From: Candidatus Saccharimonadota bacterium
GTDB lineage: Bacteria > Patescibacteriota > Saccharimonadia > Saccharimonadales > Saccharimonadaceae
Length of the DNA stretch: 64,000 nt
Reading direction: 5' to 3'
Assembly (NCBI GenBank): GCA_017515105.1
Contig: JAFWHO010000001.1
Location: 1-64,000 of the forward strand
The number at the start of each line of letters is the position of its first letter. Position 1 is the stretch's first letter. Positions 1 through 7,624 of this stretch are shown piece by piece. The notes under the pieces are model-generated. The model was not told the origin of the DNA. It did not search any database and worked only from the letters and a program-made list of their open reading frames with translations. Made by a program: the position numbers and the translations under genes.

Positions 1-111
1 CAATCCCCGGATCATTTCTCGCTGTCAGATCCCCGAGGCTTATCGCAGACTTCTACGGCCTTCATCGGTATTGATTGTCAAGGCATCCACTATCAGTGCC
101 CTTAATTACCT
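1..111 (-). rRNA. rrl: 23S rRNA, 5' end (partial)
   Basis: Read on the minus strand, this stretch contains the conserved start of bacterial 23S rRNA, including AGTGGATGCC, CGATGAAGG and CTGCGATAAGC in the right order. The gene runs off the left edge, so only the first 110 or so nucleotides are present. The mature 5' end is placed near 111 by comparison with the E. coli 5' terminus and may be off by several bases. No 16S or tRNA gene lies upstream: a cation transporter gene on the opposite strand starts at 475. Confidence 0.93.
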
Positions 112-316
112 TTTTATGCATTGACTTAACTAGCAATCGACATTTGATAAAACAAAAATGATTGCTGTTCCGTCTTTAAAATCTTTATCGTTTCCAAATT
201 GTTAATTGGAGAGTCTTTAAGAAATATTTGAAGCCATTTTAGCGACCTCAAAAGATTTCCTCGCTTCCATTTCCTTCTGTAGAGGTCGAAAATATCGACT
301 TGCTTAAACTTTCACC

Positions 317-345
317 ATTATAGCGCACTTTTTCCTTCCCGTCAA
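317..345 (-). promoter_or_regulatory. Strong promoter of the 23S rRNA gene
   Basis: On the minus strand TTGACG (345-340) is separated by exactly 17 bp from a perfect TATAAT (322-317). Transcription should start near 310, giving a leader of about 200 nt before the mature 23S end. The leader (112-310) has no ORF, tRNA or recognisable 16S sequence and probably forms part of the processing stem. Confidence 0.85.
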
Positions 346-404
346 CCCTATTTTTGAAGTTTTTTTAATATTTTTTCACACCCCAATTTCACCCCTGTAA
401 TAAA

Positions 405-432
405 TGACCGAAATTAACAATATTTTCGGTCA
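405..432. promoter_or_regulatory. Inverted repeat upstream of the cation efflux gene
   Basis: TGACCGAAA (405-413) and TTTCGGTCA (424-432) form perfect 9-bp arms around a 10-bp spacer. The element sits about 30 bp upstream of the -10 box (463-468), just above where the -35 would fall, which suits an operator for a dimeric regulator. No T-tract follows, so a terminator is unlikely. The regulator is unknown. Confidence 0.45.
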
Positions 433-474
433 ATTCCTCACACAAACCGCCCTCCAACGTGCTAAAATAACACC

Positions 475-1149
475 ATGGACAAAAAACGTAGTAAATCAAT
501 CGTACGAGCCGGTTATTATTTCATTATTACCAATTTCCTACTTGGTATATTTAATATTATTGTAGGCATTCTCTCTGGTTCCGTTGCTATCACCTCTGAT
601 GCAACACACAGTTTCATCGACTCCATCTCTGGATTTCTCGTTATTATTAGCGAAAAAATCAGTAGTCACGACAAATATTCAGCAAAACGCGACCAGATCG
701 AACGCTTCACGACCGTCCTTATCGCTATAATTATCATCGCAACAGGGGTACATTTCCTTATAGAATCAATTGAGGGAATTATCGAATCAGAGGTAATCGA
801 TTACGATGCCCCAACTATTATAGTAGTAATCGTCAGTTTTCTCGCAAAACTCGCCCTTACCATTTATCTCCGCACCTCTGGCAAAAAGCATCATTCCGAT
901 GTTCTTCTCGCCAGCGGAGCCGAAACTTTTAACGATACCCTGATTTCTCTTGCCGTATTAGTATCTATCATTATTTCCCTTATCTGGCATGTTAATATCG
1001 AAGGCCATATCGGTATCATTATCTCTGTTATTATTCTAAAAATCGGCCTGGAATTCATCTTTCCTCACATCTCACACCACCATCATCACCCTCTCGAAAC
1101 CAACCCAGACCACGATCACTGCGGCAAACACAATCAGCCTAAGCCCTAA
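475..1149 (+). CDS. Cation diffusion facilitator-like transporter, transmembrane part only
   Basis: Six predicted membrane helices match the membrane domain of CDF (cation efflux) proteins, which export divalent metals such as Zn2+, Fe2+ or Mn2+ in exchange for protons. The helix-2 metal site HxxxD is present (H45, D49). The helix-5 site reads ExxxD (E150, D154) instead of the usual HxxxD or DxxxD. At 224 aa it is shorter than the usual roughly 300 aa because the C-terminal cytoplasmic ferredoxin-like domain is missing; a His-rich tail (five consecutive His, then HDHC) takes its place. TAAAAT at 463-468 lies 6 nt before the ATG, predicting a leaderless mRNA. The 3' end overlaps the convergent helicase gene by 11 bp. 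The metal cannot be assigned. Confidence 0.85.
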   Translation: MDKKRSKSIVRAGYYFIITNFLLGIFNIIVGILSGSVAITSDATHSFIDSISGFLVIISEKISSHDKYSAKRDQIERFTTVLIAIIIIATGVHFLIESIEGIIESEVIDYDAPTIIVVIVSFLAKLALTIYLRTSGKKHHSDVLLASGAETFNDTLISLAVLVSIIISLIWHVNIEGHIGIIISVIILKIGLEFIFPHISHHHHHPLETNPDHDHCGKHNQPKP

Positions 1150-2968
1150 CACCCTTCCCTAAGTATTTCATAAACCCACCACCCTCAGATATTATATATA
1201 GTTGGCGTTTTGCGCGCGTCATCGCCACGTAAAACAACCTCTTTTGGTCATCCAGCGCGACCTCATCTGTTTCACCAAACAGCCCATAAAGCATAGTATC
1301 CGGATGCAACTTCGGTATTACCCCCTCATCCGCCCCTAAAATAATCACCACGTCCGCCTCCAACCCCTTAGATTTATGCATTGTCATAAGTCTCACTTTT
1401 TCCTCAAATATCTCTGAACTCATCACTCCCAACCTATCTAACCCCCATTTTAGTCCCTCACCAAACCCCGCCAGGCTCGCCCCGCCAATATTCGTCTCAT
1501 TATTTCGATGCAAAATCAATATCTCCTTCGCTCCCAAATTCTGAGCCACAATCATTAAAACAGTCTTAAGATACCTCACCATCGATTTCTTTACCACCGC
1601 ACACCCCATTCGCTCCGTCGCCTCTCTTAAAATCCTATCCTCTGCACTAACCCTCAGATCATACGGCACCAAAGCATACCCCACCTCCGTTTCTCTTGGA
1701 TCTACCACCAATACCTTCCCACTTTTCTTACTAAAGGCCCTAAAATTACCCCTTTCCTTCATGGATTTCCTCATAAATCTCCGAGCTAACTCCACTATCA
1801 TCCTATCGCACCTATAGTTTGTCGTAATCTCGTATCTAGCGCATCCTGAGCCACCGTCACTGGCAAGATATTTCTCAAAATTCCGAAAATACTCCACGTC
1901 AGACCCCGCAAACCTATTGATTGCCTGCCAGTCGTCCCCCACTACGAATAATTTCGCCCCCTTTGCCACCTGTCTAATAGCAAGCACCATCGCCAAAAAC
2001 AACTGAGAAAAATCCTGATATTCATCTATTAACAAATATTTCACACCCCCAAGAAAATCCAAGATCTGCTCATCGCCACCCATAATCATTTTGCTAGCCC
2101 ACGACACAATTAAATTAAAATCAGTCCCAAAATCCCGAATCCACTCGACCCCACGTCTCCCCGACACTTTCTCCTTCACCTCGTCATCTAATAATGTCTG
2201 GTGGTATCTCCGATAACACTCCACCCCTAGCTTCACGAACAAACCTTCCCGCATAGCGTCCCGCATTCCCTCATCAAGCGCCGCAAAATTCAAATTCTCA
2301 TAATCTAAGCAAAGGGAATTGTTCCTTTTCCCAAGATGCTCCTTCGCGACCTCTCCGAGTGTCAATTCTCCCCCTAAATACTTCTGCTGCGCTCGGTTGA
2401 TAAACGTCGTCATCATTTTCGAAAACCCGAGAAGTTCCTCCTCGCTAAGAACCGCCCCATCCTCACCACTAGCTCCATCGATGAATAGCCTCATCATCTT
2501 TCTCCACTTTTCCTCCCTCGCCATCATCCCCACTATTTCCCTCACGAATTTTTCTTTTTCATCAGCCAAAATCTCCCCAATTTTCAGCGCGCGCTCACTC
2601 ACTCTATACACAATCTTCCTCGAAAACGCATGAAAAGTAACCGCAATCCGAGCATCCGGGATAACTATTTCCCCGTTAACCTGCATCTTAGATAGCCTTT
2701 CATTTATCTCCCTCGCAGCATTCGCATTAAAAACAAAAGCCAAAATTTCCTCCGGGAGAACTCCACGCTTCGCCACCAAATACACCACTTTGGCCACTAA
2801 CGTCCTCGTCTTCCCAGACCCCGCCCTGGCCACCACCACTGTATTCATCGAATCATCAACTACCGCCGCCGCCTGCTCAGCATCAATCACATACGGCTCC
2901 CCGCCATACGTCACTTCATTTTTAAACCACCTCATAACGTCCTCTACCTCTGATTTTTTTCGCTTCAT
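1139..2968 (-). CDS. UvrD/Rep superfamily 1 helicase, helicase IV-like
   Basis: ATP-dependent DNA helicase with the SF1A motifs in order: Walker A ARAGSGKT near residue 50, a TFHAFSRKI motif, DEYQD (motif II), GDDWQAINRFAGSD (motif III), a TTNYRC motif, TMHKSKGLEADVVI (motif V) and YVAMTRAKRQ (motif VI). GDDWQAI is typical of helicase IV (HelD) relatives rather than UvrD itself. About 609 aa is compact for the family. The ATG at 2968 is preferred; a GTG at 2986 would add six residues. The likely role is DNA repair or clearing of blocked forks. It is convergent with the cation efflux gene and overlaps it by 11 bp. Confidence 0.88.
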   Translation of the reverse strand: MKRKKSEVEDVMRWFKNEVTYGGEPYVIDAEQAAAVVDDSMNTVVVARAGSGKTRTLVAKVVYLVAKRGVLPEEILAFVFNANAAREINERLSKMQVNGEIVIPDARIAVTFHAFSRKIVYRVSERALKIGEILADEKEKFVREIVGMMAREEKWRKMMRLFIDGASGEDGAVLSEEELLGFSKMMTTFINRAQQKYLGGELTLGEVAKEHLGKRNNSLCLDYENLNFAALDEGMRDAMREGLFVKLGVECYRRYHQTLLDDEVKEKVSGRRGVEWIRDFGTDFNLIVSWASKMIMGGDEQILDFLGGVKYLLIDEYQDFSQLFLAMVLAIRQVAKGAKLFVVGDDWQAINRFAGSDVEYFRNFEKYLASDGGSGCARYEITTNYRCDRMIVELARRFMRKSMKERGNFRAFSKKSGKVLVVDPRETEVGYALVPYDLRVSAEDRILREATERMGCAVVKKSMVRYLKTVLMIVAQNLGAKEILILHRNNETNIGGASLAGFGEGLKWGLDRLGVMSSEIFEEKVRLMTMHKSKGLEADVVIILGADEGVIPKLHPDTMLYGLFGETDEVALDDQKRLFYVAMTRAKRQLYIISEGGGFMKYLGKGVRA

Positions 2969-3038
2969 AGCAAAACTAAGTATCACAAACCCACAAAAAT
3001 CTCAATACAAAGATAGTACTTATGCAAATCCACCATAT

Positions 3039-3068
3039 CAAAAAATATCGCCCAATCCCGGGCGATAT
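3039..3068 (-). terminator. Terminator after the DUF916-like gene
   Basis: ATATCGCCC and GGGCGATAT (3045-3053 and 3060-3068) form a perfect 9-bp stem with a 6-nt loop. On the minus strand it is followed by TTTTTT. It lies about 20 bp past the stop of the gene ending at 3087. Confidence 0.85.
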
Positions 3069-3086
3069 TTCTATCCAAAGCCTATT

Positions 3087-4049
3087 CTACTCTTCGCTAT
3101 TCTGATGCGCCGCTCTGCTATTCTTCTTCCTTTTAGTTTTAGCAAAAATCCAAATAATCAGCATTATAATTACAAAAATGATAATAAATAGTAGCCAGAC
3201 TGGACACATAATCACAGTCCTCTCTACCACCGATACTTCGCCGAATATCTGCACAGTTTGCTTAGCCTTGAAGATCCCTACCATAGGCAATTCACAAGTC
3301 TGAGCATGATACCTTTCCGTGTCAGGTAACACCAAGCTAGTCTCTGGATTCTCTTCGTTCGTACAAATCTCTTCATCGCTAAATAGCGGCCATACTTGCA
3401 AAGTATACTTTGCGTCAGTATGTACGTTGCCATTATTCCTCACCATAGAAGTCGCTTGAAGTGGTCCACTCAAGAGAAAAGACGGTATTGCATTTTCCTT
3501 AATCAACCCCTCCTCTCTTGTTTCGCCCGCCACTTCAGCATAGATAATTGAAGCGAACTGGAAAGATTGGTCAATATTAATATTACCCCCCTCTGACGCA
3601 CTACTAGTTGTCACATCGGTAACCACAATTGTCGCGTATTGCCCACCAGCCGGAGCATCCTTGGGCACGTCTATCGTATAAACGACGTCGTCCGATTGGT
3701 TCGGAGCAACAGTCCCGCTAGTCTTGTTAAACGTTATCCAGTCCATAATCTGGTTATAACTAGACTCACTCACGAGATCCACGGTTCCATAATCATCCTT
3801 ACCATTATCATTTTTTTGACTAAATGAACCAACGCTTATCTCGTATTTCAAGTCTCTTGTACTATCATTCGCATTAAAGATATTAAGCGAATTCGTATAT
3901 TTCTCGCCAGGAACCAAAATAATACTCTGATTAGGAGGCGATATTGTCATCGAATTAGAATCTGCATAAACTCTACCAAAAACGACCCCAAACATTAGAT
4001 TTAGAAAAAGTGCACCCACTACCGCAAGACACTTAACTCTCTTTCCCAT
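3087..4049 (-). CDS. DUF916-like (WxL-partner-like) secreted protein with C-terminal membrane anchor
   Basis: A signal peptide (about residues 1-29) is followed by a beta-sandwich region beginning MTISPPNQSIILVPGEK, a second extracellular domain, one membrane helix near residues 282-304 and a Lys/Arg-rich cytoplasmic tail. This order (signal, Ig-like N domain with a PGE motif, one C-terminal helix, basic tail) is that of DUF916 proteins, which accompany WxL surface proteins in Gram-positive bacteria. A candidate WxL-like partner lies two genes upstream (4739-5351). The start has a strong Shine-Dalgarno (AAAGGAGG), with TATAAT at 4073-4078. The family assignment comes from architecture and short motifs, not a search. 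Confidence 0.6.
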   Translation of the reverse strand: MGKRVKCLAVVGALFLNLMFGVVFGRVYADSNSMTISPPNQSIILVPGEKYTNSLNIFNANDSTRDLKYEISVGSFSQKNDNGKDDYGTVDLVSESSYNQIMDWITFNKTSGTVAPNQSDDVVYTIDVPKDAPAGGQYATIVVTDVTTSSASEGGNINIDQSFQFASIIYAEVAGETREEGLIKENAIPSFLLSGPLQATSMVRNNGNVHTDAKYTLQVWPLFSDEEICTNEENPETSLVLPDTERYHAQTCELPMVGIFKAKQTVQIFGEVSVVERTVIMCPVWLLFIIIFVIIMLIIWIFAKTKRKKNSRAAHQNSEE

Positions 4050-4083
4050 TTACCTCCTTTAGTTATTATTAAATTATATCACA

Positions 4084-4650
4084 CTAATCTGTAACGGTAC
4101 AAGAGAAACCTTTATCCTCATACATCCGCTTGACCTCAGATCTCCCACTATTATTCAGACTATTATAATCTTCCTCCGTCATAAAGAACACCGGCGCAAC
4201 AACCCCAGACACCTTCGATAAATCCCAGTATAGTGATATCTTGAGCTTAGACTTTACCGGAGCAAAATTAGGATTTAATTCTACATTGCTAAGACTAACG
4301 CTATCCATGAATTTAAAGAATTTTGTATGGAGGTCAGCACTAGCACCAGACGCTGCGCTCTCCGAATTATAGACGCTCGAATAATCATATGACACCTGAT
4401 CCAACCTATCGTCTTTAAAGAGAAATTTCAATAAATGCTCGTACCTCTGTGCTCTCTCGGAAACAAAAAAGGCATCCTCAAGACTCGTACTCGTGCATTC
4501 CATAGAAGTCGTATCCGCTTCATCCTCAGAAATCGTATAATGATCCTCAGTCTGGTGAGTCAAAAGCCAAATTACTACACAAATAATAACCACGATTATG
4601 GCAAGACAAATCGATTTTACGACAATTGTATTATTCTTCTCTTTAGACAT
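4084..4650 (-). CDS. Single-pass membrane protein of unknown function
   Basis: This protein of about 188 aa has a short Lys-rich cytoplasmic N-terminus, one membrane helix (about residues 12-31) and an extracytoplasmic domain with two Cys residues, one near the membrane and one near the C-terminus. I do not recognise the family. The ATG at 4650 is chosen because GAGG sits 6 nt upstream; the frame stays open to 4686. It lies between the WxL-like and DUF916-like genes, only 34 bp from the latter, so it may belong to the same surface complex. The -10 is probably TGTTATTAT near 4680. Confidence 0.75.
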   Translation of the reverse strand: MSKEKNNTIVVKSICLAIIVVIICVVIWLLTHQTEDHYTISEDEADTTSMECTSTSLEDAFFVSERAQRYEHLLKFLFKDDRLDQVSYDYSSVYNSESAASGASADLHTKFFKFMDSVSLSNVELNPNFAPVKSKLKISLYWDLSKVSGVVAPVFFMTEEDYNSLNNSGRSEVKRMYEDKGFSCTVTD

Positions 4651-4696
4651 GTTTACCTCATCTTTACTTACTCTAGATAATAACATAGGACAACAA

Positions 4697-4727
4697 AAAA
4701 ATACAGCCCCAAGAGGGACTGTATTTT
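4697..4727 (-). terminator. Terminator after the WxL-like gene
   Basis: On the minus strand AAATACAGTCCC and a complementary GGG-CTGTATTT arm form a stem that runs into seven T residues. It separates the abundant surface-protein message from the two downstream genes. Confidence 0.85.
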
Positions 4728-4738
4728 AGAATAGCAAA

Positions 4739-5351
4739 TTAGCCACGTGGGTTAGTCAAAGTGTAAACCACACCACCAGAGTATGTACCAGTTGGCTGAG
4801 TTGTGCTAATGTAAACCTGGTAAGTCATAGTAAACGTAGCATTACCAGTACCGGTTGCGATAGTCGCACTAGCAGGAACCGGCGCAAAGGTATCGGAAGC
4901 ATAACCTTGAGCATAATCTACACCATTCGCAGCCGTTTTGAATGCCCAGCTAGAGTTGGTATCACTAGCACCATGAACAGCAGTGCTAATCGAGCCAGCA
5001 GAACCAGACAAAGTAGTAGCACCTTCTTTACCAGCGGCAGCAAGTGACCACTCAGCAGACGAACCGCTCTGAACGTTACAGTTCACAACGATAGTACTAT
5101 CATGACTACCCCCATCTGCATCACTCTGACCAATATCGTTACGGAACTGACCATTCTTCATAGTAACGTTGTACACGTTCTCAGTCGAAGTAGCTTCACC
5201 TTGGGTGAGACTATTCCTGAGAGTACACGAAGCTGGAATATTGACGTTGAGTGTATCTGTCACCGTCGAAGTACCAGCAAAAGTAGCAGCCATCGGCATA
5301 GCAGCAAGAGCTATCGAAGCTGCACCTGTTGCAATTAATGATTTTTTCATA
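4739..5351 (-). CDS. Secreted WxL-like or pilin-like surface protein
   Basis: The 204-aa protein starts with a clear signal peptide (MKKSLIATGAASIALAAMPM) cleaved near AGTSTV. The mature part is beta-rich, Thr/Ser/Gly-rich and ends GTYSGGVVYTLTNPRG, which resembles the terminal strand of WxL domains (AGxYxGxVxWxL) with Tyr in place of Trp. A segment reading NIPASCTLRNS also recalls spore-coat U or fimbrial subunits, so a pilin-like fold is the alternative. Two Cys residues could form a disulfide. The ATG at 5351 has GGAAGGAG upstream, and the promoter is near-consensus, so it is probably an abundant protein. Confidence 0.6.
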
Positions 5352-5423
5352 TTTTTCTCCTTCCACTCTTTTTTGTGGAAATTAGTTTTTATTATTGTTA
5401 AATGTATAACCTTTAACATTTTC

Positions 5424-5452
5424 ATAATACATTAGCATTATGGGTATGTCAA
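5424..5452 (-). promoter_or_regulatory. Near-consensus promoter of the WxL-like gene
   Basis: TTGACA (5452-5447), a 17-bp spacer and TATTAT (5429-5424) on the minus strand. The predicted start near 5417 gives a leader of about 65 nt with a good ribosome binding site. This is one of the best promoters in the window. Confidence 0.85.
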
Positions 5453-5515
5453 GTTTTTTTCCACAAAAAAAGCAAAGTTTTCCACAACCCAATGTTTTTT
5501 TAACACCATTTTTTA

Positions 5516-6106
5516 CTAAAAATACAAATAATCCTTCAGCCACCTCACAAAACTATCGTAATCGTTGTATTTATCCGCATCCTCGTCTTCATCAGCCCTA
5601 AGCCACACCACCGGCTTACCCTTAGATACTAAGGCAACCGAAGGATAATACTTCACATAATTATATAGCGAAGACTCTTTTAAATCGCTAAACATCAAAC
5701 GATAAACTTTAACATCGGTCCCCTCAGTATACTCATCCAAAAACCCTTTTAGTCTTTCCGCCGTATGGCAACCATTTTGATCCACAAATACAATAAACGA
5801 TTTTTTTTCGTCGATCAATTTATTATATTCAGATACACCGATGTCTATCATAACAGAATCGCACTTATCGCCACATTCATAATTCGTATCCAATACTACC
5901 TTCTCCCTGCCAAACCATCCTGCCGCAGCGCCAACAAATAGCAAAGTTCCCCCCACTATCACAATCAAAAGCACGACTAAATGCCAAATCTTCAGCTGAG
6001 CCATTTTCTGCCTGATGGTCACCTGCTTCTCTACTCGCTTTTTTCCTTCTACTTCCTTAGCCGAAGTTTCTTTAGTCGGAGTTTCTTTTTTTGCCTTGTC
6101 GCCCAC
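5516..6106 (-). CDS. Membrane-anchored thioredoxin-fold protein with a single active-site Cys
   Basis: A Lys/Glu-rich cytoplasmic segment (about 40 aa) precedes one membrane helix (about residues 42-64) and an extracytoplasmic domain with thioredoxin-like features: the strand FIVFVDQNGC at the active-site position, then a helix, then YYPSVALVSKGKPV, which resembles the cis-Pro strand. The usual CxxC is reduced to one Cys (GCHTA). A separate CGDKC pair follows the membrane helix. The GTG start overlaps the TAG stop of the upstream rhodanese-like gene (TAGTG), so the two are translationally coupled. It is probably an extracytoplasmic thiol or disulfide protein. Confidence 0.6.
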   Translation of the reverse strand: MGDKAKKETPTKETSAKEVEGKKRVEKQVTIRQKMAQLKIWHLVVLLIVIVGGTLLFVGAAAGWFGREKVVLDTNYECGDKCDSVMIDIGVSEYNKLIDEKKSFIVFVDQNGCHTAERLKGFLDEYTEGTDVKVYRLMFSDLKESSLYNYVKYYPSVALVSKGKPVVWLRADEDEDADKYNDYDSFVRWLKDYLYF

Positions 6107-6795
6107 TACCGGATCTCCGTCAACGAACTAAAATCAATATTGTACATTGGTACTTTGTAAAAATCATACACAATCTCGTTATTACCGTTGGTTCGCTTCA
6201 CCTCAACATTATTATTGCCGTTATAGAACCAATACCCGCCCACATCATAAATCTTCGTTTCGTCCCAACCAAGCGTCACCAATAGATTTTTCATCATCCC
6301 AGCATATCCACCGCCGCCACACATCAAGAAAATCACCTTATCCTTCGGGAAAAGTGCCTCCAAGATATCCATAGATTCTTCATAGTTAGGAGTTATGGAA
6401 CCATCCGAATGCTGACGGAACAGCGTAGTTCCCGTATAAGTATTTCCAACTTCTTCAGGCAATCCGCTCACATTTGCGACATAAGGGAACGGCACGACAG
6501 TAAATCCATTTACGAAACCAGACAACATCGAATCGCCACCCACAGCTTCGTAATTACCTGGATCAACAAGCATTCTCATATCGCGATATACCGCATCGCT
6601 TCTACCCAAATATGAATCAATCGTTTCTTCATTTACATTTTTATCAATCCCTAGTTCCCCACGCTGACCTTCAGCAATCTCGGGCTTCGGCAAAGTAGCC
6701 AACTTCCCCTCCGGAAAAACAAATCTACCAAGCAGGAAAGCACCCACTATCAGAATAATTGCAACAATTGAACTCCACCACACATATTTTTTCAT
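6106..6795 (-). CDS. Membrane-anchored rhodanese-like protein
   Basis: An N-terminal membrane anchor (about residues 4-24) is followed by an extracytoplasmic domain ending in a rhodanese-like active-site segment, FLMCGGGGYAGMMKNLL, and then GWDETKIYDVGGYWFY, which matches the strand-loop layout of single-domain rhodaneses. The catalytic loop is Gly-rich and lacks the usual Arg. The start at 6795 has GGAGG nearby; the open frame reaches 6846. It forms a two-gene unit with the downstream thioredoxin-like gene. Sulfur or thiol chemistry outside the membrane is likely, substrate unknown. Confidence 0.62.
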   Translation of the reverse strand: MKKYVWWSSIVAIILIVGAFLLGRFVFPEGKLATLPKPEIAEGQRGELGIDKNVNEETIDSYLGRSDAVYRDMRMLVDPGNYEAVGGDSMLSGFVNGFTVVPFPYVANVSGLPEEVGNTYTGTTLFRQHSDGSITPNYEESMDILEALFPKDKVIFLMCGGGGYAGMMKNLLVTLGWDETKIYDVGGYWFYNGNNNVEVKRTNGNNEIVYDFYKVPMYNIDFSSLTEIR

Positions 6796-6823
6796 ATTAA
6801 CCTCCAAATTTTTCTTATATATA

Positions 6824-7555
6824 TTATATACCAACACTTGGCTCATTTGGACAATTCAATAAAACATTTTTCATCGCCTGCTTTTCCGCATCCGTCACCC
6901 ACAAACTATATTTAAACTTCACCGATATTTGTCTCGCAACATATTGGCAACGAAACTTTTTGTTGCTAGGTAGCCACGTTGCTGCATCACCATCCGATTT
7001 CTGCTTGTTAGCAGAACCATCAACCGCCAAGAGATTTAATGGATCCGTCGCGATACTGTACCGCACGGTTTTATCAAAATACTGCGCACCTTTTTGCCAA
7101 GCATCCGAAAGCGCCACCACATGGTCAATCTGTATCTTACTAACATCTTCTTTCTGGAAATAAACTTTGTGCTCACCAGTATAAGGCTCATCATATTCCC
7201 CCGCCACCACATTACAGCCATCGAGCACCACCGAATCGCCCAATTCCCTTTTTATGATTCTTTGACGCAAAGAACACCCATCCACATTTGGCCAGCCAGA
7301 GTAAAACTCTTCCCTCTTGTAGCCAGCCTTCGGCGCCCGCCCTTTCACCTCAAGTTTTTCCAGCACCGAAGATGCCAATTCCGTACCGTCACTCGCCACG
7401 CCAGGCTCAACCCCATTCGGCTCAGTATTCTCTATCGCACTCTCGGCTCCAGTATTTTCAACTCTCGTAAATAATGATTCGTAGCTCGCAGGATTCGCCA
7501 CCAACCAAATAACCACACCAACAAAAAACGCCGTTAGAACCCCCATCCTCCGCAT
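6824..7555 (-). CDS. Secreted or anchored HNH nuclease (DUF1524/GmrSD-C type)
   Basis: A membrane or signal helix near the N-terminus is followed by a low-complexity linker and a C-terminal nuclease domain. QIDHVVALSDAW holds the DH of the HNH motif, and DPLNLLAVDGSANKQKSD plus the Trp- and Cys-containing segment after it match secreted HNH nucleases of the DUF1524 group. Such enzymes degrade DNA outside the cell. In an organism that must import nucleotides this suits salvage of host DNA, which is an inference. The start is unclear: ATG at 7555 is preferred, ATG at 7546 and GTG at 7606 are possible, and none has an ideal Shine-Dalgarno. Confidence 0.8.
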   Translation of the reverse strand: MRRMGVLTAFFVGVVIWLVANPASYESLFTRVENTGAESAIENTEPNGVEPGVASDGTELASSVLEKLEVKGRAPKAGYKREEFYSGWPNVDGCSLRQRIIKRELGDSVVLDGCNVVAGEYDEPYTGEHKVYFQKEDVSKIQIDHVVALSDAWQKGAQYFDKTVRYSIATDPLNLLAVDGSANKQKSDGDAATWLPSNKKFRCQYVARQISVKFKYSLWVTDAEKQAMKNVLLNCPNEPSVGI

Positions 7556-7624
7556 TTTATAATTACTGCTTTTTAGGCTCAACCTTTGGGACCCCCCTCG
7601 TCCCACCTCAAATCATAAAAAGCA

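Noticed and set aside
112-310. boxA-like antitermination signal in the 23S leader
   Set aside because: Only loose matches to the consensus were seen; not enough to call.
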